From Rhodoferax bucti (GTDB taxonomy: Bacteria > Pseudomonadota > Gammaproteobacteria > Burkholderiales > Burkholderiaceae_C): DNA of 64,000 nucleotides. The stretch is from contig NZ_VAHD01000001.1 of assembly GCF_005876985.1 (NCBI RefSeq), positions 992,001 to 1,056,000 on the forward strand. Reading direction: 5' to 3'. Positions 52,515 to 61,408 of the stretch are shown here, piece by piece. The translations under genes were made by a program, and so were the position numbers. A model generated the notes under the pieces. That model ran no database searches. It worked only from the letters and a program-made list of their open reading frames with translations, and was not told the origin of the DNA. Each line of letters starts with the position of its first letter. Position 1 is the first letter of the stretch.

Positions 52515-53522
52515 ATGGAAAACAAATCCCATGCCTTCGCCGCAGGTGCCTTTGTGCTGCTACTGCTGGCCGTGCTGACGGCGCTGGCCGTCTGGCTTAC
52601 CCGCGACACCACGGAGCAGCGGGTGTTTGAAATCTCCAGCCCCGAAGGGGTCACCGGCCTGCAACCCCAAGCTGCTGTGCGCTACAAGGGCGTGCTGGTG
52701 GGCCGGGTGACCGAGATTGCGCTGGACCCGGTGCAGCGCGGCAACGTGCTCTTGCGTATTGCCGTCAACGAGGCCGCACCCATCACCACCAGCACCTTTG
52801 CGGCCCTGGGCTTTCAGGGGGTGACCGGCCTGGCGTTCATTCAGCTGGATGACAAGGAAGAGGGCAGCAAAGCCCTGGTCGCGCAGGGCGACGCAGCGCC
52901 CCGCATTCCGATGCGCGCGAGCATGGTGTCGCGCCTGACCGAGCAGGGCGGGAATTTGCTGACGCAGCTGGAGCAAGCCAGCATCCGCATGAACGGTTTG
53001 CTGGCCACCGACAACCAGAAACAGCTGATGGGCGCGATCAACAACCTCAGCCAGGCGGCGGCCAATATCAGTGCCCTGAGCCAGCGGGCCGACCAGGTGC
53101 TGGGCGCCAATGCCGCTCCGGACGCGATGAACCTGCCACGCATGGTGTCGCAGGCCGACCTCACCCTGAAAAGCATGCAGGCCACGGCGGAGCGCTTGAG
53201 CACCAGTGCCGAGGCGGTGCGCAACTCGGCCGAAGAGTTCCGCCGCACCAACCGCCGTATCGGCGAGCCCGGCGGCACCCTGGACAAAATTGCCCAGAGC
53301 ACGGATGCCCTAGCTGCCACCAGCCGCCAAGTGCAAAGCCAGCTGCTACCCCGCTTGAACCGTGCGGTGGAAGACACCGGGCGCACGGTGCGCCAGGTGG
53401 GGCGCACTGCCGAAACCGTGGGCGACAACCCGCAAAGCCTGCTGTGGGGGCGTGGCGGCACCGCGCCCGGCCCCGGGGAGCGGGGCTTTGTGGCGCCCGC
53501 TGCGGCCCCGGCCGCACCGTGA
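52515..53522 (+). CDS. mlaD: MCE-domain lipid transport protein MlaD
   Basis: This 335-residue protein has an N-terminal anchor helix (AFVLLLLAVLTALAVWLT), one MCE domain (PEGVTGLQPQAAVRYKGVLV and FAALGFQGVTGLAFIQLDD) and a long helical C-terminal region with repeated ANISAL/SAEAVRNSAEEF heptads. It forms the periplasmic ring of the lipid pump. The C-terminal extension is longer than E. coli MlaD (about 180 residues) and closer to PqiB/YebT-like or Burkholderia forms. The stop overlaps a GTG of the next gene. Confidence 0.92.
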   Translation: MENKSHAFAAGAFVLLLLAVLTALAVWLTRDTTEQRVFEISSPEGVTGLQPQAAVRYKGVLVGRVTEIALDPVQRGNVLLRIAVNEAAPITTSTFAALGFQGVTGLAFIQLDDKEEGSKALVAQGDAAPRIPMRASMVSRLTEQGGNLLTQLEQASIRMNGLLATDNQKQLMGAINNLSQAAANISALSQRADQVLGANAAPDAMNLPRMVSQADLTLKSMQATAERLSTSAEAVRNSAEEFRRTNRRIGEPGGTLDKIAQSTDALAATSRQVQSQLLPRLNRAVEDTGRTVRQVGRTAETVGDNPQSLLWGRGGTAPGPGERGFVAPAAAPAAP

Positions 53523-53527
53523 GTGAT

Positions 53528-54235
53528 ATGCCCCGCTATTGGATTGGAAACGCCATGCCTTCTTTTGCTATCAAAATGCTAGCTACTTGCGCAAGTAAAT
53601 CAAGCGCTAGAGCCGTATTGGGCTTGGTATTCGCTGGTGTGCTGACTGCCTGCGGTACCTCACGTCCCGGCCCCGCACTGGTGTATGACTTCGGCCCCGG
53701 TGCGGTGGTGCAGGCCCCTGCCAACCGCATGGCGCCCCAGCCCCCCATGGTGCTGGCCGATGTGCTGGCGCCCGCCGCGTTGGACAGCACGGCCGTGCTC
53801 TATCGCCTGAATTACAGCGACGCCCACCTGCTCCAGCCCTACGCCCAGGCCCGCTGGACCATGCCGCCCGCCCAGCTGCTGCGCCAGCAACTGCGGGCTG
53901 CGTTGGCGGAGCACCGCGCCGTCATCAATGCCAACGAGGGCGTGCAAGCCCCGGCAGGCGCTCTCATCTTGCGCCTGGAGTTGGAGGAGTTCAGCCAGCT
54001 TTTTGACACGCCCCAGTCCAGCACCGGGCTGCTGCGCTTGCGCGCCACGCTGTCCCAGCCGGCACCCGGCGGTGAAGCGCTGGTGGCCCAGCGCCAGGTG
54101 CTGGTGCAAAGCCCCGCCGCCTCGGCCGATGCCGCAGGCGGTGTGCGCGCACTATCGGCGGCGGCGGCCTCCGCCGTTCAGCAGTTGGAGCAGTGGGTGC
54201 AGCAAACGCAGGCCGCCCAGCCCGCGCGGCCCTGA
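53528..54235 (+). CDS. ABC-type transport auxiliary lipoprotein (PqiC/DUF330-like)
   Basis: This protein of about 235 residues has a lipoprotein signal, with lipobox VLTAC preceding GTSRPGPALVYDF. The mature part resembles PqiC-type auxiliary lipoproteins (VLADVLAPAALDSTAVLYRL, LRQQLRAALAEHRAVI, LILRLELEEFSQLF), which couple MCE transporters to the outer membrane. Start candidates are GTG 53519 (overlapping the mlaD stop), ATG 53528 and ATG 53555. Much of the signal peptide (FAIKMLATCASKSSARA) is encoded by a dispersed repeat. It is the fourth gene of the mla operon. Confidence 0.85.
   Translation: MPRYWIGNAMPSFAIKMLATCASKSSARAVLGLVFAGVLTACGTSRPGPALVYDFGPGAVVQAPANRMAPQPPMVLADVLAPAALDSTAVLYRLNYSDAHLLQPYAQARWTMPPAQLLRQQLRAALAEHRAVINANEGVQAPAGALILRLELEEFSQLFDTPQSSTGLLRLRATLSQPAPGGEALVAQRQVLVQSPAASADAAGGVRALSAAAASAVQQLEQWVQQTQAAQPARP
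53562..53617 (+). repeat. Dispersed repeat copy 8, encoding the lipoprotein leader
   Basis: TTTTGCTATCAAAATGCTAG, then CTACTTGCGCAAGTAAATCA and AGCGCTAGAGCCGT. This forward copy lies wholly inside the signal-peptide coding region, upstream of the lipobox. Confidence 0.9.
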
Positions 54236-54250
54236 AGCGGCAGCCTCGTC

Positions 54251-54904
54251 ATGTCGGACCTGCTCACGCTCCAGTCGCTGCCGCTGTTCCCGCTGAACAC
54301 GGTGTTGTTTCCGGGCGGGAGCTTGCAGCTGCAAATTTTTGAGGTGCGTTACCTCGACCTCATCAGCCGCTGTGACGACACCGGTGCGCCCTTCGGGATC
54401 GTGGCACTCACCAAAGGGGAGGAAGTGCGTCGCCCCGATCCGCAGGCCCGCGATGGCGTGGCCGACGAGGTGTTTGCCGACGTGGGCACCCTGACCACCG
54501 TGAGTACCTTGTCGGCCCCGAAGGCCGGCTTGCTGCTGGTGCGCTGTACGGCGGGTGAGCGTTTTCGCATCACCCGGCGGGAGCGCTTGAAACACGGCCT
54601 CTGGGTGGCCGATGTGGAGCTGCTGCCCGCCGATCAGGCGGTGCCGGTGCCGGATGACTTGCGGGTGGTGTCGCAGGCCCTGCAATCATTGTTGGAGAAC
54701 CTGCACCTGCGGGGTGAGGGCGACCGCCTCTCGGCCCAGCTGCCCTACCGGTTTGACGACTGCGCCTGGGTGGCCAACCGCTGGTGTGAGCTGCTGCAAT
54801 TGCCGCAGCCCTTGCGCCAGAGCCTGCTGGAGCTGGACAGCCCTTTGCTGCGCCTTGAGCTGGTGGGCGACTTTTTGAACCGCAGCGGCATCGCCGAGGT
54901 GTAA
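54251..54904 (+). CDS. Lon N-terminal (substrate-binding) domain protein
   Basis: This 217-residue protein consists of the LON N-terminal domain alone: LPLFPLNTVLFPGGSLQLQI, FEVRYLDLISRCDDTGAPFG, then a helical C-terminal part with LLENLHLRGEGD. It has no ATPase or protease domain. Such proteins are common in betaproteobacteria and of unknown role. It follows the mla lipoprotein by 15 bases and may be read with it. Confidence 0.9.
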   Translation: MSDLLTLQSLPLFPLNTVLFPGGSLQLQIFEVRYLDLISRCDDTGAPFGIVALTKGEEVRRPDPQARDGVADEVFADVGTLTTVSTLSAPKAGLLLVRCTAGERFRITRRERLKHGLWVADVELLPADQAVPVPDDLRVVSQALQSLLENLHLRGEGDRLSAQLPYRFDDCAWVANRWCELLQLPQPLRQSLLELDSPLLRLELVGDFLNRSGIAEV

Positions 54905-54940
54905 GCCGCACTGCAATGCCCTTTACAGGGCGGCAGTGGC
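54905..54940. terminator. Hairpin between convergent genes
   Basis: CACTGC pairs with GCAGTG, and inside it GCCCT with AGGGC. No T-run follows. It sits between the Lon-domain and MarC stops and may end transcription weakly in both directions. Confidence 0.45.
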
Positions 54941-54943
54941 TGC

Positions 54944-55579
54944 TCAGCCGCCGTGCAACACGGGGAACAGTTTGGTCAGCCCGTCGCTCATCACTTCTAC
55001 CGCCAGCGCGGCCAGAATCAGACCCATCAGCCGCGTCATCACATTGATGCCGGTTTTGCCCAGAAAGCGGGCAATCGGCTGGGCCAGCGAAAAGCACACC
55101 GCTGTGGCCAGCGCCACCACCACGCCGTAGCCGACCAGGGTGCTGAGTTGGAAAAAGGTTTTGGCCTTGTCGGCATAAATCACCACGGTGGACATGGTGG
55201 CCGGGCCGGTCAGCAGCGGAATGGTCAGCGGCACCACCGCAATGCTGGCGCCCATGGCGGCTTTTTCCGCGCCGTCTTGCAGCTCATGGCTGCTGGGCTT
55301 GGCCTCTGCAGGTTGGGCGTTCAACATGTTGAGCGCGCTGGTGAGCAGCAACATGCCGCCACCCACCTGAAAGCTCGCCAGCGAAATGCCGAAGAACTCC
55401 AGAATCTGCAGGCCCAGCAAAGCGCTGATGGCAATCACCACAAACGCGCTGAAGGACGACACCCAGATGGTGTTGCGCCGCTGCGCCCCCGAGAAGCCTT
55501 GGGTGTAGTGAATGAAAAACGGCACGATGGCCAGCGGGTTGACGATGGCCAGCAGAGTCACCAGAGGTTTGAGGTCCAT
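54944..55579 (-). CDS. MarC-family integral membrane protein
   Basis: This 211-residue protein has six hydrophobic segments and the family features LLAIVNPLAIVPFFIHYTQG, ILEFFGISLASFQVGGGMLL, IAVVPLTIPLLTGPATMSTV and VMTRLMGLILAALAVEVMSDG. MarC proteins were once linked to multidrug resistance, but their transport role is unproven. It lies downstream of and in the same direction as the SDR gene, with a gap of about 110 bases. Confidence 0.9.
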   Translation of the reverse strand: MDLKPLVTLLAIVNPLAIVPFFIHYTQGFSGAQRRNTIWVSSFSAFVVIAISALLGLQILEFFGISLASFQVGGGMLLLTSALNMLNAQPAEAKPSSHELQDGAEKAAMGASIAVVPLTIPLLTGPATMSTVVIYADKAKTFFQLSTLVGYGVVVALATAVCFSLAQPIARFLGKTGINVMTRLMGLILAALAVEVMSDGLTKLFPVLHGG

Positions 55580-55688
55580 AGCAGGGTCCGGTTGGCTGCC
55601 GGGGGGGCAGAGGGCGCATGGTAATGCACCGGGCCGGTGCGCGGTGCGCGGTGCGCGGAGAAGGGCGTCTGGCAGCGCCTTGGCGCCT

Positions 55689-56435
55689 TTAGCGGCCGCC
55701 CGCCACGTCGATCAGCGCGCCGGTGGTGTAGCTGGCCTGCGGGCTCATCAGCCAGAGGATGCTGGCGGCCACCTCTTCCGCGCGGCCCGGGCGCTGCATG
55801 GGCACTTGGGGTGCCAGGCGTTGGGCGCGGTCCGGCTGCCCGCCGCTGGCATGAATGTCGGTGTCGATGATGCCCGGGCGCACGGCATTCACCCGCACCC
55901 CTTCACCCGCCACCTCGCGGGCCAGGCCCACGGTGAAGCTGTCAATCGCCCCCTTGCTGGCGGCGTAGTCCACATACTGCCCCGGCGAGCCCAGCGTGGC
56001 CGCCACGCTGGAGAGGTTGACGATGCTGCCGCCCTCACCACCGTAGCGGGTGCTCATGCGGCGCACCGCCTCGCGGGCGCACAGCATGCTGCCCAGCACA
56101 TTGGTGTCCAGCATGCGGCGCAGGCGCGGCAGCGTCATGTCGGCCACGCGGCAAGCCTGGTCCACCACGCCCGCACTGTTCACCAGCGCGCTGATGCGGC
56201 CGAGCTTGGCGTCCACCTTGGCAAACATGGCCAGCACCTGGGTCTCAATGGCCACATCCGCCTGCACGGTGATGGCGTTGCCGCCTTGCTGGCGGATCTG
56301 CCGCACCACCTCATCGGCGGCCAGGGAGTTGTGGGCGTAGTTGACGGCCACGGCGTAGCCGGCTTCTGCGGCGGCCAAGGCGGTGGCTGCGCCAATGCCA
56401 CGGGAGCCGCCGGTGATAAGAACGATAGCTTGCAT
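55689..56435 (-). CDS. Short-chain dehydrogenase/reductase (SDR)
   Basis: This 248-residue classical SDR has the cofactor motif ITGGSRGIGAATALAAAEAG, then ALVNSAG, the catalytic Ser in VNLSSVAATLG and YxxxK in YVDYAASKGAID. The C-terminal RPGIIDTDIH and TTGALIDVAGG are typical. Asn-14/Arg in the cofactor loop suggests NADP(H). The substrate is unknown. It diverges from the Bug receptor gene. Confidence 0.92.
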   Translation of the reverse strand: MQAIVLITGGSRGIGAATALAAAEAGYAVAVNYAHNSLAADEVVRQIRQQGGNAITVQADVAIETQVLAMFAKVDAKLGRISALVNSAGVVDQACRVADMTLPRLRRMLDTNVLGSMLCAREAVRRMSTRYGGEGGSIVNLSSVAATLGSPGQYVDYAASKGAIDSFTVGLAREVAGEGVRVNAVRPGIIDTDIHASGGQPDRAQRLAPQVPMQRPGRAEEVAASILWLMSPQASYTTGALIDVAGGR

Positions 56436-56527
56436 GCGCCCATGGTACCGGTGTGGCCCGGTTTTGGCTTACGCTAGCGCGTTGTGGCCGCGCGGGGCGG
56501 CATCACCCCATGAATTCGGAGAGTTTT

Positions 56528-57547
56528 ATGACGACTTGGTTGACTCAGGCAATGGCAGGCGCACGCAGCGCTTTCACTCACAGTGTTCGCACTGCTTCAG
56601 GCGCTGCAGTGGCTGCATTGATGGCCGTGGCATTTGCCAGCGCGGCCCATGCCCAAACCGGGCCGGTGCGCATCCTGGTGGGTTTTCCTGCAGGCGGTGG
56701 CACCGACGCGATTGCCCGCACTTTGGCTGACAAACTCAAAGACCAGCTTGGCGTGGCCGTGGTGGTGGAAAACAAGGCCGGCGCCGGCGGCCAGATTGCT
56801 GCCCAGACGCTCAAGGCCGCAGCGCCGGATGGCAACACCATCTTCTTGAGCCACGACCACACCATCTCCATCCTGCCGCAGGTGGTCAAAAACCCCGGAT
56901 TTGATCCCGCCCGCGACTTTGTGCCCGTGGCCGGCTTCGCCACCTTTGTGAATGCGCTGGCCGTCTCGGGCGGTACGCCTGCCAAGACCACCGCCGAGTA
57001 CATGGCCTGGGTACGCACCCAGGGCGGCAAAGGCACGCTGGGCGTGCCGGCACCGGCCTCGACACCGGAATTCCTGGTGAAGGTGCTGGGCGAGAAATAC
57101 AAGCTGGACCTGGTGGCGGCCCCCTATCGTGGCAGCGCCCCCATGATGGCCGACATGCTGGGCAACCAGATCGCCGCCGGTGTGGGCTCCGTGCCGGACT
57201 TTATCGAAAACCACAAGGCCGGCAAGATCCGCATCGTGGCCGTGTTGGGCGGCAGCCGTCAGGCCATCCTGCCGGATGTGCCGACCTTCAGCGAGCTGGG
57301 GCTGGCCGGTCTGGAGGATTTGCCGTATTACGGTCTGTTCGCTCCTGCCGGTACACCCAAAGCCACGCTGGACAAGCTCTCCGACGCTCTGGCCAAAGTG
57401 GTCGCTATGCCTGATGTCAAAGACCATCTCACGGCCATGGGCCTCACTGTGGGCTTTATGAACCAGCAGCAGCTCGCCAAGCGCGAGCAGGCTTACACCC
57501 AGGTCTGGGCCAAGCTGATCAAGGCCAGCGGCTTCCAGGCCCAGTAA
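56528..57547 (+). CDS. Bug/TctC-family periplasmic substrate-binding protein
   Basis: This 339-residue receptor belongs to the tripartite tricarboxylate transporter family. The signal peptide is long (about 45 residues, ending ASAAHAQ). Family landmarks are VRILVGFPAGGGTDAIARTL, VVVENKAGAGGQIAAQTLK, VPYRG-like APYRGSAPMMADMLGNQI and FAPAGTPKATLDKL. ATG at 56528 follows GGAGAG, which sets the start. No TctA/TctB permease is adjacent, as is usual for orphan Bug proteins. The ligand is unknown, probably a small carboxylate. Confidence 0.92.
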   Translation: MTTWLTQAMAGARSAFTHSVRTASGAAVAALMAVAFASAAHAQTGPVRILVGFPAGGGTDAIARTLADKLKDQLGVAVVVENKAGAGGQIAAQTLKAAAPDGNTIFLSHDHTISILPQVVKNPGFDPARDFVPVAGFATFVNALAVSGGTPAKTTAEYMAWVRTQGGKGTLGVPAPASTPEFLVKVLGEKYKLDLVAAPYRGSAPMMADMLGNQIAAGVGSVPDFIENHKAGKIRIVAVLGGSRQAILPDVPTFSELGLAGLEDLPYYGLFAPAGTPKATLDKLSDALAKVVAMPDVKDHLTAMGLTVGFMNQQQLAKREQAYTQVWAKLIKASGFQAQ

Positions 57548-57575
57548 TTTCACATTGATTTTTCAGGACGCATCC

Positions 57576-58259
57576 ATGGGCAGCACCATCACCCTCACCG
57601 CCGCCGACGGCACTTCCATTCCCGCCTACGTGGCAACTCCGGTGGGTGCCCCCAAGGGCGGCTTGGTGCTGTTGCAGGAGATCTTCGGCGTCAACGCGCA
57701 TATCCGTGCGGTAGCCGATGGCTATGCGGCGGACGGCTATTGGGTGGTGGCACCGGCGACCTTTCAGCGCGTGCAGTCCGGCGTGGAGCTGGGCTACACC
57801 CAAGGCGACATTGCGGCCGGTGTGGCTTTGAAAGCGCAGGTCGAGGCCTTGCCTGCCCCGGGCGTGATGCAAGACGTGCAGGCCGCCGTGGACTATGCCG
57901 CCCGCGCCGGCAAGGTGGCGGTGCTCGGTTACTGCTGGGGCGGTTGGCTCAGCTGGCGCGCCGCTGAGCAGGTGAAGGGCTTGGCCGCTGCGGTGCCCTA
58001 CTACGGTGGCGGCATGACCACGCCCGCCGAGGCAGCCCGGGTGCCCACCTGCCCGGTGCTGGCGCATTTTGGCGAGCAGGACCACGCTATTCCCATCGAT
58101 ACCGTGCATGCGTTTACCGAGGCGCAGCCCGGCGTGCAGGTGCAGATCTACCCGGCCCAACACGGCTTCAACTGCGACCACCGCGGTGCCTACAACGCCG
58201 AGGCGGCGGCCTTGGCCCGCCAGCGGACGTTGGCATTTTTGCAACTGCACGTGGGTTGA
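57576..58259 (+). CDS. Dienelactone hydrolase family protein
   Basis: This 227-residue alpha/beta hydrolase has the catalytic Cys in VLGYCWGGWLSW, Asp in FGEQDHAIPID and His in PAQHGFNCDHRG, the Cys-Asp-His triad of dienelactone hydrolase. The N-terminal LTAADGTSIPAYVATPVGAP and LLQEIFGVNAHIRAVADGYA are typical. ATG at 57576 follows AGGA. No chlorocatechol pathway genes are near, so a general carboxymethylenebutenolidase-like role is likely. Confidence 0.92.
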   Translation: MGSTITLTAADGTSIPAYVATPVGAPKGGLVLLQEIFGVNAHIRAVADGYAADGYWVVAPATFQRVQSGVELGYTQGDIAAGVALKAQVEALPAPGVMQDVQAAVDYAARAGKVAVLGYCWGGWLSWRAAEQVKGLAAAVPYYGGGMTTPAEAARVPTCPVLAHFGEQDHAIPIDTVHAFTEAQPGVQVQIYPAQHGFNCDHRGAYNAEAAALARQRTLAFLQLHVG

Positions 58260-58276
58260 TCGGGCCTGGCCCTCGC

Positions 58277-58325
58277 CGTTCTGCCCTGCGAGAGCAGGGC
58301 GGTAGGGGACACGGTTGGCAGAGCG
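58277..58325. repeat. Hairpin element related to the 60.8-kb inverted repeat
   Basis: CGTTCTGCC and GGCAGAGCG form outer arms with one G-T mismatch. Inside them is the perfect hairpin GCCCTGC-GAGA-GCAGGGC. The internal stretch AGGGGACACGG resembles GGGGGACATGG of the larger element near 60.87 kb. It lies between convergent genes. Confidence 0.55.
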
Positions 58326-58358
58326 TCCCGCGGGGCCCGTGACGCCCGTGGCACGGCC

Positions 58359-59477
58359 TCAGCGGGTGGTGCGGGCGAGGTAGCGCTTGCGCCAGAAGAT
58401 GAGGGCCAGCCCGGCCGCCGTCAGGCCCATGGCAGCCAAGGTCCACCAGAAGCCGCTTTGCTGGTGCAGCAGGGGGATGAAGTCGAAGTTCATTCCGAAA
58501 ATGCCGGCCATCAGGTTCAGCGGCAAAAAGATGGCGGTAAGTACCGTCAGGGTGCGCATGATGTCGTTGGTGCGGCTGCCCTGTACGCTGAAGTGCATTT
58601 GCACCGCGGTTTCCACGCTCTGCTCCAGCCGGCGCACATGGTGCACCACACGCTCGATGTGTTCCAGCACGTCCCGGCTGCGCACTTGCAGCAGCTCGCG
58701 TTCGCGGGCCTCCAGCGGGCTTTCCGGTTCGGGCCAGGTTTTCACGGCTTCGATCCAGTCTTGAATGCTGGAGCGTTGCTCTTCGCACACATCGTCCAGG
58801 CGATGCAAGGTCATGCGGGCTTCCAGCAGGGCGCCCCAATTGGTGAATCGGGTCTGCGGGTTGAGCAATTCGCTCTGCCAGTGGTCGAGTTGCTGGGTGA
58901 GTTCGCGCCGTAGTGCCAGGTAGCCGTCCACCATGGAGTTGACGATGCGCAGCATCAGGTCTGCCGGGCTGGTGGGCAGGCGTGCACCCGCGGCACGGGA
59001 CTCGGCGCTCGCGGTTTGCAGCAGCTTGTCGGCGTAGGTGTCGCGCACCGTGCAGTCGTCGGGGTGCACGGTGAGCAGCACCCGGTCAAACACCGCAAAG
59101 CCCACGGGGCTGGTGTCGATGCGCCGCAGAATGGGCGGCCCGCTCAGGCGGTTGCCCATCGGTGCGGCGACCGGTGTGCTGGCAGATTTGCCCGTGGCGC
59201 CAGCCGCCAGTCTGCGGAACACCAGCAGGTCGTACTGCGAGGTGTAGTCGTAGTGCGAGGGCAGCTGTTTGTTGATCAGGTCAGAGATGTGCAGGTCCAC
59301 CAGTTGCACGCCGCACAAGGCTTGCAAGGCCGCTTGCACCCGCGCCTGCTCCGCCTCGAATTCCGGCCGGCCACAGGCAATCCACACATAGCCCTGCGGG
59401 TCCAAGCCCTGCGCGGACAGGGCTTCCAGGTCGGCGCTTTCGCGAATAGGCCCCGGCTCGATGTGAAAGATGCGCAT
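58359..59477 (-). CDS. CorA-family divalent cation transporter
   Basis: This 372-residue protein has a large cytoplasmic N-terminal domain and two C-terminal helices with the pore motif GIFGMNFDF (GMN). The funnel helix region LEARERELLQVRSRDVLEHI is present. The layout fits a CorA/ZntB-like pentameric channel for Mg2+, Co2+, Ni2+ or Zn2+. The start MRIFHIEPGPIRESADLEAL is the natural one. A dispersed repeat lies just upstream, between this gene and hemB. Confidence 0.93.
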   Translation of the reverse strand: MRIFHIEPGPIRESADLEALSAQGLDPQGYVWIACGRPEFEAEQARVQAALQALCGVQLVDLHISDLINKQLPSHYDYTSQYDLLVFRRLAAGATGKSASTPVAAPMGNRLSGPPILRRIDTSPVGFAVFDRVLLTVHPDDCTVRDTYADKLLQTASAESRAAGARLPTSPADLMLRIVNSMVDGYLALRRELTQQLDHWQSELLNPQTRFTNWGALLEARMTLHRLDDVCEEQRSSIQDWIEAVKTWPEPESPLEARERELLQVRSRDVLEHIERVVHHVRRLEQSVETAVQMHFSVQGSRTNDIMRTLTVLTAIFLPLNLMAGIFGMNFDFIPLLHQQSGFWWTLAAMGLTAAGLALIFWRKRYLARTTR

Positions 59478-59500
59478 GGCGTGCCTTATGGGTAAAAAGT

Positions 59501-59549
59501 GCCGCTAGCGCTCGTGGAATATGCGCAAGCAGCTCCTGTTTTGATAGCG

Positions 59550-59550
<1 letters not shown>
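59501..59550 (-). repeat. Dispersed repeat copy 9, between corA-like gene and hemB
   Basis: GCCGCTAGCGCTCGTGGAAT, then ATGCGCAAGCAGCTCCTGTT and TTGATAGCGT. This reverse-oriented copy abuts the hemB stop codon (59550-59552). It shares a long stretch with copy 3. Confidence 0.92.
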
Positions 59551-60643
<1,093 letters not shown>

Positions 60644-60649
60644 GGGTAT

Positions 60650-60795
60650 TGCGAAAAAACACTTGTCACACGCTCGCAACATTGCTAAATTCCGCTCCGG
60701 ATAGCTTGCTATCCCCCGCTTTTCCTCCCTGAGCGGGGCCTTGATGTGTGACAGCAAATAGGCTTACCACCCCAGCCGTGTGCTGGGGTTTTTTT
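60650..60795 (+). ncRNA. Candidate small RNA ending in a terminator
   Basis: A closing stem TGTCACAC (60664-60671) with GTGTGACA (60746-60753) encloses two hairpins: GGATAGC-TT-GCTATCC (60699-60714), and CCCGCT with AGCGGG (60715-60737) whose loop holds CCTCCC, complementary to a ribosome site. The terminator CCCCAG-N7-CTGGGG plus seven T ends at 60795. No protein-coding gene on this strand precedes the terminator, and hemB runs the other way. The 5-prime end is estimated. I do not recognise a named RNA family. Confidence 0.5.
60770..60795 (+). terminator. Strong rho-independent terminator
   Basis: CCCCAG-CCGTGTG-CTGGGG followed by seven T. It stands alone on the plus strand, over 170 bases before hemJ, with no coding gene upstream in its direction. 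Confidence 0.88.
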
Positions 60796-60824
60796 GCCTG
60801 TACGTTTTGCTGCGCCCTGAGTTA

Positions 60825-60908
60825 GTCGGGCGGGGTGGGCGTTCTGCGTAAGTCAAGGAGGAGGCCGAAGGCCGGGGGACATGGAGCAGAGCGCCCACCC
60901 CGCCCGAC
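60825..60908. repeat. Large inverted repeat with 23-bp arms
   Basis: The left arm (60825-60847) and right arm (60886-60908) are complementary over 23 bases, with one G-U pair. They are built on GTCGGGCGGGGTGGGCG and CGCCCACCCCGCCCGAC. The 38-base centre contains AAGGAGGAGGCC and the mini-hairpin GGCCGAAGGCC. It lies between the small-RNA terminator and hemJ. It resembles a folded mobile or REP-like unit. Confidence 0.8.
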
Positions 60909-60967
60909 CCGGGAGTGTTGCGCGCGCTGATCCGCGCAGCGGCGGAGCGCGGGGGCTACACTTGCTC

Positions 60968-61396
60968 ATGCTCTGGATCAAAGCCTTCCACATCGTCTTT
61001 ATTGCCAGCTGGTTCGCCGGCTTGTTTTACCTGCCTCGCATTTTTGTGAACTTGGCCTTGGTGCCCGCCGGGTCGGACGCCGAGCGCGCCCGCCTGTTGC
61101 TGATGGCGCGCAAGCTGCTGCGCTTCACCACCATGCTGGCGGTGCCCGCAGTAGGGCTGGGGCTGTACCTTTGGCTGGGTTACGGCATTGGCAAAGGCCC
61201 TGGCAGTGGCTGGATGCATGCCAAGCTCACGCTGGTGTTGCTCGTCATGGGCTACCACCACGCGTGCAGCGTCATGCTGCGCAAGCTGGAGGCGGGTGTG
61301 AGCCCACGCAGCCATGTGTTTTACCGGTGGTTCAACGAAATCCCGGTGCTGCTGCTCACGGCCATCGTCATTCTGGTGGTCGTCAAACCTTTCTGA
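60968..61396 (+). CDS. hemJ: Protoporphyrinogen oxidase HemJ
   Basis: This 142-residue, four-helix membrane protein catalyses the penultimate step of heme synthesis in bacteria that lack HemG and HemY. The N-terminus LWIKAFHIVFIASWFAGLFY carries the conserved His, then LPRIFV and WMHAKLTLVLLVMGYHHACS with the conserved Lys and His pair. ATG at 60968 gives the usual length. It diverges from hemB across a structured gap of about 400 bases, which groups two heme genes. Confidence 0.9.
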   Translation: MLWIKAFHIVFIASWFAGLFYLPRIFVNLALVPAGSDAERARLLLMARKLLRFTTMLAVPAVGLGLYLWLGYGIGKGPGSGWMHAKLTLVLLVMGYHHACSVMLRKLEAGVSPRSHVFYRWFNEIPVLLLTAIVILVVVKPF

Positions 61397-61408
61397 TCGG
61401 CGCTCGCC

